Shown piece after piece: positions 21,821 through 33,242 of a stretch of 64,000 nt of DNA; the first letter of the stretch is position 1; each line of letters opens with the position of its first letter. Under the pieces are notes generated by a model. The model saw only the letters and a list, made by a program, of their open reading frames with translations. It was not told the origin of the DNA and ran no database searches. This stretch comes from Azolla caroliniana (taxonomy: Eukaryota > Polypodiophyta): positions 23,560,001 through 23,624,000 of the forward strand of contig JBHGNT010000003.1 in the NCBI GenBank assembly GCA_043228905.1, in the 5' to 3' direction. The position numbers and the translations under genes were made by a program.

Positions 21821-23849
21821 AAGGAATTGCAATTTTTCAAGCTAATCTTGAACTATATGCCCCACAAAGACATGAGAGGAAAATCCAATTGCAATGGCAA
21901 AAATCCATGTGACTTGGATTCAATGATTGATGATCCTCTTTTGAAAACAATTTTGTGAGTATTTTTATACTTCTCATCAATCTATTTCCTATATAAAGTT
22001 AAAATGTACAGGTGATGGTTTTCTTGGCAATTGCTTGTGGTAAATAGAGCTCCTACTGAAGACGAGTATACCAATGCCAGGGTTTGGTTTAGAGTCTGTG
22101 CTAGCTTCCTTTGAGCATGATGTTATAGTGTTACACAGAGAACAAGTTTCTATGAATATTTGAATCAATGCTTCCCAAACAATTGGTTTATTTAGCATAT
22201 AAAATCGTTGTAATATTTTTTTGACTTTCATTAATAACAACCAAATGTGTCATTGCTCCAAAATATTGATACAAGCGGAGGACATCAAAGATGTGGATGA
22301 TGATGATATATTGCCAATGGCTTAAAAAATAGTGAGGACATTGTGTCTTTAGTGATAATGATTACTAAAACATTTATTGTTAAATCTTGAAGCCTTTGTA
22401 ATCATACTAAAATTCATGGAAAACCTTCTTATCAATACATATACATTTCAAAAATTTTAATATTGTTAAATCTTCTTCTTGACATGAATTTTATGGTAGA
22501 AAACAAAACACAAGAATATGAAAACCCACAAAACCATTGGGCTTCAACATTTTTGAAATTTTCTTTTCTCCAAATTGTTGGAAAATCTAGCACTAATTCT
22601 ATAATTCAATAGTGTCAAAATCTCTAGCATTATTGCGAGATTAGTAAATGTTGGAAACCCCAACACTCTCCATTTGGTTAGACATGCGAGCATTTTTGGC
22701 ACACACAAATTGGCCTAGGAAATAAGAAATAGGTCAATTCCTACATTTTTTAAGATAGAAATAGGTTTTGTCATGTTTCTTATACCAAACCAAAATGTCA
22801 ATGAAAGGGTTGAAAACTGGATTGTAATGTCATGGAATGAGCAAAAAACAAAAGAAAGTTTATTAATGTCCTTAGTTTGTTTTTTTAACATTTTGCTCTT
22901 GTGGGGTATTAATCGTACCATAGAGTCAAAGTTGAAGCAACATATCAATTATTGCCCCTAAGAAATAAGGACCAACAAGTTGATGCATTATTAAAGCATC
23001 ATCTCTTGTCCATAATGGGGAGTCACAAGTTGTCACATAACATTGACTCGGATCCTCTAAGTTGATATTTTGTATTAGTTAGGTCCTCTTTTTTTGTTTC
23101 AAGATGATGTTTTGGGTTAAGTTCGGCAAGTAGCTCAACCATTTCCATTGTTTGAAGAAACACTAATGAAAAAAAAGTCCAATGTCAAAAAAAGTTTAAA
23201 TGTGTGTGAAAGGACGGATGGATTGATGCGAAGGATGAAACAAACCAATAATGTTTATTACATAATTATTTGGTGAATTTTAGTATTTTGCTCTTGTATT
23301 TCATTATACTATGGCGTGTTGTGTTTTGTTTTTTCCTCCTTGCATATTTGATAAACCTTCAATGTGAAATTAGACAACATATTTCGTGAATATCAGATGA
23401 TGCATCTTCATATCTTCATCATTATGATTAAGAGTCTACGAAACAATCCAAAGCAAAAGAAAAAGAAAGAAAATTCTACGTGTAGTATTACCATCAATAG
23501 ATTTGAGAAACAAATTTTTGTAATGCACATGAAAAATACGAGTGAAATGCATATAGCACCTACTAGGTTTGAGAAACAAATTTCTATAATGCACATGAAA
23601 AGTACTAGTGAAACACATCCACCTTATAATTAGCGGGTTTACAAGCTAGGTTTATCCATCTCTATATTAGTATTAGCCAAATATCTGAGAATGTGGATTG
23701 GTGTAGATATCGACAAAAGAATACAGTTGCAACAAATTCAAGTAAAATTTGCGACAAAATCTGCATCTGGTCAAAGATGAATTTATTATTAGCTAGCAGG
23801 ATCATAGTAGCTAACCATGTGCTCTAGGCTAGCATGCAGTCTCAATGTG
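21821..23849. other. Intergenic; short tandem duplication at 23502-23630
   Basis: No gene recognised. At 23502-23630 a unit of about 65 bp occurs twice (TTTGAGAAACAAATTT...AATGCACATGAAAA...AGTGAAA). The open frames over it repeat the peptide accordingly and look non-coding. Confidence 0.5.
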
Positions 23850-25490
23850 GATGTTTGACAGGCATGTTATTCGTATTGTTAAAGCGTGTATTAGGGGCTT
23901 TCTATGGGTTGGGAATAGGAAAGACAAACGCGGCAGCTAACTATCCTGGTCTACGTTGATTCTTCCCAAAAGTAAGGGGGGTTTGGGATTGATTGACCTT
24001 GAAGTATAGATTCAATCATTGCTATGTAAGGTATTGGTAAGGAGCTTGTTGGCCGGAAATGAGTTATGGAAAACACTGATTTTTAATAGAAGCATCCTTT
24101 GGAGTCCACGACGTGGTGGGCATTGGAAGCCACATAAATCATGGTTATTTTGTATGGACTTAAAGCTTAGGAAATTGAATCGGTTGGCTGATCGCCTATG
24201 TATGTCAATGATGAAGGCGTGGGGTATGCTCCGTGGACATCTTAGCCATATAGGTTCAAGTATTAATGCTAAATGGATGCACCAACCCCTATTGTGGAAC
24301 AAGACCTTAAAGTCGACCAAGGGAAAGATGCTTGGCCAGAGCAAGGGTATGTCGTGGGCTATATTGCATGGTGTTGGGATTCATTCAATGGCAAATTGGA
24401 TGTACTTGTCCCCTAGTAATCGGGATAAACTATATGAAGACGTGGGAAAGCTCAAAAATGGCAGGAAGATGCTTGACCTAGTCGATAAAGTTGTTTACTA
24501 TGTTCCTATTAGTAACGGGGAAGAGGGTGAATGCTGCCGGAAAAGTTATCAATGCCAAGGGTCTAGGAAAGAATGGGAAGATCATCTAGTTGGGATCAGT
24601 AGTTGCAGGTGCTTGTTGGTCCCCGATTAGAATTGTGGCACGAGACGGTAAGCAATGGAAGGTGAATCCAACAATCGATGAGGTTGAGGATGATTGGATC
24701 TTGTATGTAGTTGAAGGCAAGCCACTCGAGTGTTTAGAATGGGATCCTGCAGAATATACGTGGAGGGGTGAACAAGGTAAATCACGTGGTTTCTTTGACT
24801 ACTCAACTCGCTTGGGGAGACATTTATGCTTGCATCGTGAGAAGTGTGACAATAATGGACCCATGTAGTTGTCGACTTAGTCTTCGTGGATAAAACCAGG
24901 AGCAGGATATGGAACTCATCCCTCCCCTAGAGGGTCAAGGTGTTTTTTTGGTTAATGATCCATTGGGTTGTTCCAACATGAGAGTGGCTAGGGAAACGGG
25001 GTGGCATGAGTAATTGCAAGGCCTTTGGAGCGAGTTTGGAGGACATCGCACATTGTTTGTGGAGCTGCCTGCGAGACCAAGAAGTTTGGATGAGGAGCTT
25101 AAGAATTCTGGCTCAATGCGGTGTTGAAGTTCAGGTATCAAGTACAACAGTTGTTTGGTTAGCTACTGAATCGTCCACATGGTTTCATGGGTGGAATGGA
25201 AATAGTCCTTCTTTAAAGGTGGTGAATGGAATTGTACAACCTTTAGCTCAAGGAGGTTCATTCTACACATAGGAACGGTACATAGATCTTTGGTTTTTAG
25301 TGGCTAGCCTTACTATTTGGCAAGTGTGGGTATCTAGATGCAACGAGTTGTTTACCGAGAAGCGAACCCCAACAGTTGAGATTTTAATGATGATTTGGTT
25401 TAATTTATTTCTACGCAACAAGGAAAGTTTGACAACCTTCAGGGGCCCTCTTACGCAAGTGAAGAAGCTAGATACCGCTTCCTTCTAAAA
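23850..25490 (+). mobile_element. Decayed L1-like LINE fragment (post-RT and zf-RVT region)
   Basis: The plus strand reads, across several frames, the segment that follows the RT in plant LINEs: RGFLWVGNRKDKRG...LILPKSKGGLGLIDLEV...SLLCKVLVRSLLAGNELWK at about 23890-24070, then a long frame 24019-24630. A frame change leads to 24590-24868 (DDWILYVVEGKPLECLEWDPAEYTWRG) and then 25006-25488. The last part carries the zf-RVT-like EDIAHCLWSC...QEVW and WQVWVSRCNELFTEK. Stops and at least two frameshifts make it dead. No clear A tail follows. Codon content is less eroded than in the copy at 4817. Confidence 0.75.
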
Positions 25491-26524
25491 TGGAGGAGTT
25501 CTCCGATTCTACATGATGATGAGAGAGAGGAAAAAGATAGAGAAGAGTAGAGGAAGAGAAAAGAATACTTAAATACACTATTAGGAAAACAATATCATCT
25601 TCTTAGACTCTACAAATAACAACCCCAAATAACTCTACTCTAACCTCAATGACAATAATTGAAAATAGTCTTTTCTTTTTCACCCTTTCTTTTACTAAGC
25701 TTCTTTTCACTTCTTCTAGCCTTCTTATGCTTCCTCTCTTCTTCTTGTAGATATTCTCTCCCTCTTTTGTCTCCCCCAATTGCTAAGAATACCCTCATAT
25801 TTATAGGTTTTTAGTTGCATTATTCTTGCTTTTTTCACTTCTTTTCTTTTCTTTTCTTTTCTTTTCTTTCTACATATCCTCGAGTTTGTGTGATATGTTT
25901 TTCATATCATTATTTCTGGTTTGTCATCCAAATTTGTCATACAAGAAAGCTCTCTTTGTCAGCTTTCTTACAAATCTTTTCTTTTGAAATTTGGATATGA
26001 GATGAAGAAGTTATGAGCTTTTTTCTCTGCCTTGCTTTTTCTGCCTTTTTTATGCGTTTTTTTCTTTTTTCTTTTTTCCTGCTTTTTCTACTTTTGAAAA
26101 ATGCCTCTAACTTTATATCCCTTCAATTTCATTCATCTTTTAACTCTTGAACCGTTCATATTGTGCTTTATTCTTATACATCTTAGCATCCGATGTTTTT
26201 GCCACGGTCTTTTCTTATGAGCAAAAATTGACTTCACATTACAGATGGTGGATGGCAAGGCAAAGTGGATTTATCAGCCACCCCGGTGGTTGTTTCCTCC
26301 AAGGGTACCAAACATAGAGGTGGGTGTTTTCTTGTAGCCATGCAAATTGGCTTGTAGCATATGAGTTGTATATTATCCATTTTCTTAACTAATGGAAGTA
26401 GTTATGTTTTTTTGGGGGAAAAAATGTTTTCTATTGGATCAAATTATTAAAATCCACTTAAATTATAGAGAAGTATTTGAGAAAATTTTAGAAAACCCAA
26501 GCGCGTGACCCAAATAGTTCAAGC
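25491..26524. other. Intergenic, pyrimidine-rich
   Basis: No gene recognised. There is a CT/TTTTC-rich simple-sequence region at about 25670-26090 (including a run of CTTTT units near 25840-25870). Confidence 0.45.
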
Positions 26525-26640
26525 TATGTATAGATAGATAGATCTTTTTAACTTCCACAAAAGACCAATTATCATCTATGCAACATATCGTAGCCTATGG
26601 TGGGGATCAAACTTCAATTCCCCTATTTTTATGATTTTGA
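26525..26640 (-). mobile_element. tRNA-derived SINE copy, minus strand
   Basis: Read on the minus strand, the copy shows GAAGTTTGATCCCCACCATAGG (B-box region), a body with TTGCATAGATGATAATTGG, then GTGGAAGTTAAAAAGATCTATCTATCTATA. This is the same 3' tail (GTGGACGTTAAAAAGATATCTATC) as the copies at 8.3-8.9 kb. The 5' A-box end is not clear. Confidence 0.6.
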
Positions 26641-26827
26641 TGTTAAAGTGCATAATCATTTGTATGAAACAAACTCTGAGGCAAAAGAAGACACGAGAAC
26701 TCACACTAATCACACTTCCAAGGTTAAGTTGTTGCCTTCCCTGTCCCACTCCTAGAGATATGAACATTCGAATGAAAACAATCCCCTAAGTTAAGTCGAC
26801 GCTTCATGACTCATTGTTAGAGATATA

Positions 26828-27832
26828 CACTAACCATTCGGTTAAGTACGCACTTTGAACGCAAGGAAGAAGTGCGTACTTAACCGAGCTGCGTACTTAA
26901 GGGTTTTCTGAAATTTTTTAGGGCTTTTTTGAAATTTGTAGGGTTTTCCGAAATTTTCTCTCTCTATGTTCTGATCACACAATTCTTGATAACAGAGGTG
27001 ATAAATTTATGTGATATAATTGACCTAAAACATTTCTTGTTTCAGCATACTCTTCTTGAATATCGTTTCTTTCTTGATTCCATATTACCGTTAGTTTTCT
27101 CATCTCTGCTAGGCTTAAGGAATACATATCTTATTCATTGGATTACCTTGGATGCGCTAATATTTTTTCCTACGTTTTCTTCCTAGTGGTTGCATGTTTA
27201 AGCAATTGTAGTACAAATGGAGGAAACGGGAATAGAGAGGAGAGGAATGACAGAGAAAGATTAGGCTGCAACTTCTACCATCTTTGAGAAAAAACGAGAT
27301 GCACAAAAAGTGAGCGAGGGAGGGAGGGAGGGAGGAAAAGAAAGAAAGAAAGAAAGAAAGAAAATTAAGGATGAATGAATCGAACAAGGCGGCCATGGGG
27401 GGTGGGGGGACATAATCAGATGATCGGGAAAAGGAAATGGATAATTAGGTTAGTAGAAAGTTTATTTTCTTTAACCAAGAATCAAAATCACTGACTCATA
27501 GACACACACATTGACACACGACACACAGACATACACATTGATGTTGCAACTAGAGACCACTTTTGAATTTGCATTCGTTTTTATGCTTTGCATTTCTCTC
27601 TTCGTTTTCAACAGACTCCATCCACCATCGTGTAACAAATTCTTTTAATTTTATTATTTTTAGAAACTCATTTTATTGTTTTTTGGTGTTAGGAACATAG
27701 TTCCAATTTGGTTTGATGTAATCTCATCATGAAACAGTGTAAATTTTTTGATCTGGATTTTGACCTCTATAGAATGCGCACTTAATAGAATGGTGTACTT
27801 AAGTGGGCACGTACTTAACCGAATGGTTACTG
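26828..27832. mobile_element. Non-autonomous mariner-like element with ~22-bp TIRs and TA duplication
   Basis: The left end reads CACTAACCATTCGGTTAAGTACG; the right end, reversed, reads CAGTAACCATTCGGTTAAGTACG, with one mismatch. TA lies immediately outside each end (26826-26827, 27833-27834), as in Tc1/mariner insertions. Subterminal copies of CGTACTTAA occur inside both ends. The 1005-bp interior holds simple repeats (GAGG, GAAA, ACAC) and no transposase frame. Confidence 0.75.
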
Positions 27833-28219
27833 TATAAGGTAAAAGGAGACATGAATATTCATACGGAACAAACCTCAAGGTTAAGTTCTTGTTCTACACC
27901 TAGAGAGATGAACATCGGGATTCGGGATGAAACAAAGACTGCCCAAGATTAAGTCCCCTCCTTTTCTATTGCGTTCCTGATTGGATTCAATTGTATGTGT
28001 GTGCATCTTCTTATCTTGTTTGCAATGTATGTGGCACGAATCGAAGATAGCTTGGCCCGGACATAATGATACCTACAACTTGTCGCCTTTCAAACCGTTT
28101 TGGGGGAAGGGGGGTGTAGGCATGTAAATACGCAAAACTACGTTGTAGGGGCATCCTTCAGAATTCTGGTTTCTGATCATCCTCTCACTTCTTCACAAAC
28201 AGGTTTGAGGGCCGAGGCT

Positions 28220-28688
28220 ATGGCGCTCCATAGCTCCTGGTGCTTCGCCGCGCCTCACCATCACCATCCCTTCTCTTTCCGTTCCTCCTCTCTGCTGGTA
28301 AGAAGGACTTGGTTCACCTCTCTGAAATATTCATCTTCTTCATCATCTTCGTTGTCACCTTCACCTTCATCTTCACCATCACCATTGATATCCATATCTT
28401 CTTTCTTCAAAATGGCTTCGCCCCGGCGTCCAAAGCTCCCCGAGATCATCGAAGCAGGAGACCCCGTCCTTCACGAGGCGGCTTCTCCTGTACCTGTTGA
28501 AGAGATTCAAAGCGAACGTATTCAGAAGATCATAGATGACATGATCTCTGTCATGAGAGGAGCTCCTGGTGTTGGTCTTGCAGCTCCTCAGATCGGAATC
28601 CCTCTTCAAGTAAGGTTTCATCAAAATTCTTTCTTTTTTCTTTTATGAATTTTCTTTTTCATTTTAAGTCTCTTGCAGCAGTGTCTCT

Positions 28689-28726
<38 letters not shown>

Positions 28727-30733
28727 ACACACACACACACACATGCTTACGTCTTTGGTGTTTGGAGCCATTTGAATCGTGGTAAGAAATAGAATTTTGA
28801 ATAGTTTTAGTTTGAATTTGAAGTAAGAAAATTTTGGAACATTTTGAATTGAGGTAAGAAAAGTTTGGAATGGTTTGAATTGAGGTAAGAAAAGTTTGGA
28901 CTGGTTTGAATTGAGGTAATAAATATGGAACATTTTATTGCAATAAGTCTTTTGGCACCATTGGCACTTGACTAAAGAATTTGGAACAGCTAGAAATTGC
29001 AGTACGAATGTGAACAATTGTAGTTTGTGGAGCACTTGGAACACTTTGACGGGTCTGTTCATAATTGCTCATAATTGTTGGTAAATTAAGCAAGATTCTT
29101 TTTTGAGTCTGAGAAACTATTTGAATTGTTTGTCCATAAGTTATTTGAATTGTTTGTGGTAAGCACTTGGAACAGTTTGACTGGCCTGTTCATAATTGTT
29201 GGTGTTGTCCTCAGTGCTCATGGGAATTCTTCGTAAACTAAGATTCTTTTAGGAGTCTGAGAAACTATTTGAATTGTTTGTGCATAAGTTACTTCATGTA
29301 TTTCAAGTTTTAGAAAAATGTGAATTGTTTGTTCATGAATCCTTTCACATACTAAGGCGTTGGAACAATTAAAATGATTTGTTCATGAATGAATAGTTAG
29401 GGCACCTAGTGCTAATGTTCATAAAAAATTTACCACATGTATGCATCCCTTACAAAATTATTAAGTTTGTGTTTTCCATCTATCTAGACATGTGACAAAT
29501 TCAATTCATTATTCACATCTCAAGGCACAGCGAATTCAATTTGAGACATCCGTTTTTACATGATTTTCAACAAGGATCCAATCTGTGATAGAATCAAGGA
29601 TGGTTTATTTATTTATTTCAGAAGTCTGTAGCTTACCACTCTGTTTGTTGCTAATGAAGATATAGATTGATTTCTGCAGATAATTGTCATGGAAGATACA
29701 AAAGAATATATCAGTTATGTGTCGAAAGAGGATGCAGATGCTCAACAACGCACACCTTTCGACCTCTTGGTGATTGAAATGTGAAATTTCATTAAGGAAT
29801 TGCAAAATGTCTGCATGGTTTTGAGGTTATTTTATTCTTCTGTTTTGGAGTGGTTCATGTATTTTCTCTTTGGTAAAAAACTTTACTGTCTTTTTTGTTT
29901 TCTTTTTTCCTTTTAAAACTGCTTTGACAGGTTATATGCAATCCTAAATTAAAGAGGAAGGGAAACAAAAGTGCAAGATTTTTTGAAGGATGTCTAAGGT
30001 TAGTTCAATTACTTATTTCAGTATCATTTTAAGTTTGGTTGAATCTGTGGTTAATTAGAAGGATGTGGCAGATTAATGTGCTATTGTGTGTATCAGCCCC
30101 ATATGATTAAATATGAAATTTGAACATCCAGGTTATGTTTTTTAAGGATGTATGTGAAACTTAAACATGTAGGTTGAAGTTTTGAGAATGAAACCATCTA
30201 GGTTTTGGTTAGTGGTTTTTGAGATGGGAGCAATTCTTGATTACCACTAATGGGAACCAATCCTCTATGAAGAGAAACAAAGACCACAAACAAGACTGGT
30301 AGTGGGAATTAATCTTCTTTGAAGAGAAACAAAATCTGCAAAAGAATTTGGTAGTGAAACCCTACAAATAACTATGAGGAAACTTGGATATTCTAATTTT
30401 TTGAGGAATGGTGATAATTATGATATAAGACATCTATTAGCATTAAGAAAGGTTGTATGCTTCACTCGATTTTGTAGTGTTAAAGGATATCGAGGACTAG
30501 TTGAAAGGTACCTAGAAGTGGAGGTTTCAGGGTTCGGACGGGATGGATCACCAATCAAGTTCGATGCATGTGGATGGAAAGCGCGAATATTACAGCATGA
30601 ATGCGATCATATTGAAGGTTTTATCTTTGTAGATAAGATGGTACCAAGGACTTTTAGGACCACTGCAAATTTACAGCTCGTATTGCCATCAGGGTGTCCA
30701 AAGATAGGCGTATATGAAGCTAGAACAAATTGA
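28220..30733 (+). CDS. PDF1A: Peptide deformylase 1A (organellar)
   Basis: Removes the N-formyl group from nascent organelle-encoded proteins. Exons: 28220-28609, 29680-29769, 29931-29998 and 30478-30733, 804 nt, 267 aa; all introns are GT-AG and the phases agree. Motif I is GVGLAAPQ (117-124), motif II EGCLS (179-183) and motif III HECDH (223-227). Metal ligands are C181, H223 and H227; the catalytic base is E224. The motif II context [15 protein letters not shown] is that of PDF1A; PDF1B has a different sequence after EGCLS. Residues 1-64 are Ser/Arg/His-rich with almost no acid, fitting a transit peptide. A second in-frame ATG at 28412 (M65, [12 protein letters not shown]) would give a form without it. 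The 3' neighbour YJU2 is convergent, 2.5 kb away. Confidence 0.93.
28685..29330 (+). repeat. Microsatellite and local duplications in PDF1A intron 1
   Basis: A (CT)n then (CA)n microsatellite lies at about 28692-28742. Next come about three units of TTTGAATTGAGGTAAGAAAAGTTTGGA-type repeat (28840-28920). A unit of roughly 190 bp then occurs twice (28950-29150 and 29160-29310), marked by GCACTTGGAACA(C/G)TTTGAC and GAGTCTGAGAAACTATTTGAATTG. None is coding. Confidence 0.7.
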
Positions 30734-33242
30734 TGACCGTATTTGACGATGGTACCAGAAGTTTATTTGTCACAAGCGAATATTAAGGTTTTATATTGAA
30801 GTGTAGCCACCCAATTCCTAGAAAACAGATGGTGAATTCATCTTAGTGGGATTCTCAACGATAACTATATCCTAACAATACAGATTTTTTTCACACACTT
30901 TTTCTGTATAATACTTTAAACCTCCACAAAGTTCAATTATGCTTTCATAGAGTATCCTATATGTTTACCTAAATGGCCTCCATTCATATTTAATCAAAAC
31001 TCTTTATGTCCCAAGTGTTATGTTCTTAAGCACAACTCGATTTTGGATTTTCTTCTTTGATGGGGACACAGCAATTGTAACAAATTTACTATGTTTCATC
31101 CTTGAACTGGATGGTTTATGATATTTGTTACCAATAACCACATGGTATAAACTTCCAAGGTTGGGGATTAAACCAAAACTGAAGACTAATATGGATTTGA
31201 TGGTTGAGAAGTTGTATAAATATGTACGTTATATAGCAAAGAAAGTATTTATATTATAGTTATAAAGGCAAAGGAAGTATTTATATTTTATTATGTTGTA
31301 TTTGGGAAATTTGGAAGCCTAATGAGATTATTAAGTGTGTTATATGAGGCCTTCCTCTTACTTATCATGAGAAATAACACTTGTTTGAGCTGAAAGTCAA
31401 GACTTATTGTAAGGTGAGGGAAAACCATTAGATTGGATTTGGCAAATGAACCCTCATGAAAGGCATATGAGTAAAACCTTTTTATTTAGAGATGCTCAAA
31501 GTGGAGGATGGATCGAAAAGCACAAACATTGAATGCATGTGAAACCATTAAAGAAATGATTCTCAATATTAGAAATACAATGGGGATTGGAAGTGATGGA
31601 GCATGTATTACAAGCCACTCCTACAAGTTATGGTTCTCAATACAATTAGAAATACAATAGGAATTGGAAGTGATGGAGCTAATATATCAAAATTACATAA
31701 TCCATTTATGACTTCATTGCATTGTTAAGGATAGCAACATTGAAGACTTCAGACTTCACATAAAGTAATAGCCTAAAATTTTGGAAACTTGATAATAAAT
31801 GTTTTATTTTGTCATGTGTATTGTGAAATGAACAACACCAGTACAATAAAGTTTACAAAGCATATTTACTTGTTATTATGCTGTTGTCATGATAGAAATT
31901 TAACAATGTAAAGACCTCCTTTGATCTCTCTTCCTAACCCTGACTAAATATTTTCAGCTCCACTGCATTTGCATTATTTCCTTGACACATTCGAGTCCTA
32001 ACTGTATTTCAACTCATGTCCAATCCAAAAAAACCAAATCAAAGACCATGGCTTGTAGGACAATATGAGGTCATTGTTACTCACACACTGGGAGTATTAA
32101 ATATTGAGTAGGTTTTACAAAGGTGACAAACACAATAACGCCCTGCTCTCATGTCACATACTAGACCACATCAGTCATACTTGGAGGCTTAATATGTTTG
32201 CCTTTGTACAAATACTCCTCAATCTCCGTCTTAACCTTCCCCAACCCATTATTGGCAGGTAGCTTCTTGGGCATTTGTTGGGCAACCAATTGCGTTATAC
32301 AAGCAATTGTCAATAAATTGGTTAATAAATTGGTTGCACATCACAGATAAGATCCACCAATTCCCCATTATCTTTTATTGGCTACACCACATACCCAGCC
32401 TGCCTCATCCACCTGTTTAACTCCACCTTTCAGAACTAGGTTTTGTCCAATAAGATCCTTTTGGTCTCCCCGTCATGGATTCTCCAATGTAGTTGTATTT
32501 TCCTCAATCGAGATCCACCATGCTTCTTTGAAGGTCTTTTTGTTTGTTGTGACCTTTTTCTCCATGTCATAAGTCTTTTGATTTCCACATTCTTCATTTG
32601 TACTGCATGACTGATTCTATGTGCCTCATCACTACAGGAACCATTTAAATTTGTATCAGTGTAGTGGTTCAATCTCAATCCCCACAATATTTTGTGCTTC
32701 AATATTCAATTCCAACAGACAAGTTGGTCAAGCCAAACATATAAGAATTCCCAACTAGGCTGGAACAGTTGTGTCATGAACATTTACATGTATATCTGCG
32801 AAAAACATTTACATGCATAACTACAATGAACATTTAAACGTACATTTAACTTGCATCATTTTACAAATGATATGAATTCATTTCATCAATAGGAATTGGT
32901 TTATGAAATACCTCATTATGTAATCCTTTATATATAGCACCATTGTGTAGATCTAAATGTTGGACGTCCATACAACAATGAAATGCATGCCGACATTTCT
33001 GTAACTATTATATATCTGTCAACAATTTCTTACAAGTCGGCTTGGGCAATGAAACCAATGAGTTAGTGTCATAACAAAAGAAACCTTTAACAGCATATAA
33101 ATGAATTCATAAAAAGAACTTTAAATCAACCGAGTGAAGGACTTTCTTATAGTTATATGTAGAAGGCACAATTTTTCATGGGGCTGTCCAGATAGATGAT
33201 ACATAGGAGAATCATTGAACATATGACTGAACAATAAAAAAA
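30734..33242. other. Intergenic between convergent PDF1A and YJU2
   Basis: 3' flanks of two convergent genes. A direct repeat of about 45 bp (AGAAATACAAT(G/A)GG(G/A)ATTGGAAGTGATGGAGC) occurs near 31565 and 31650. A minus-strand open frame at 32436-32702 is discussed under rejected items. I see no gene. Confidence 0.5.

Noticed and set aside
32436-32702. Minus-strand frame with a phrase (LRLNHYTDTNLNGSCSDEAHR) slightly like a copia RNase H
   Set aside because: Only one weak phrase, no following SSKKQ or TEAEY-like motif in any frame, and no integrase or LTR nearby.
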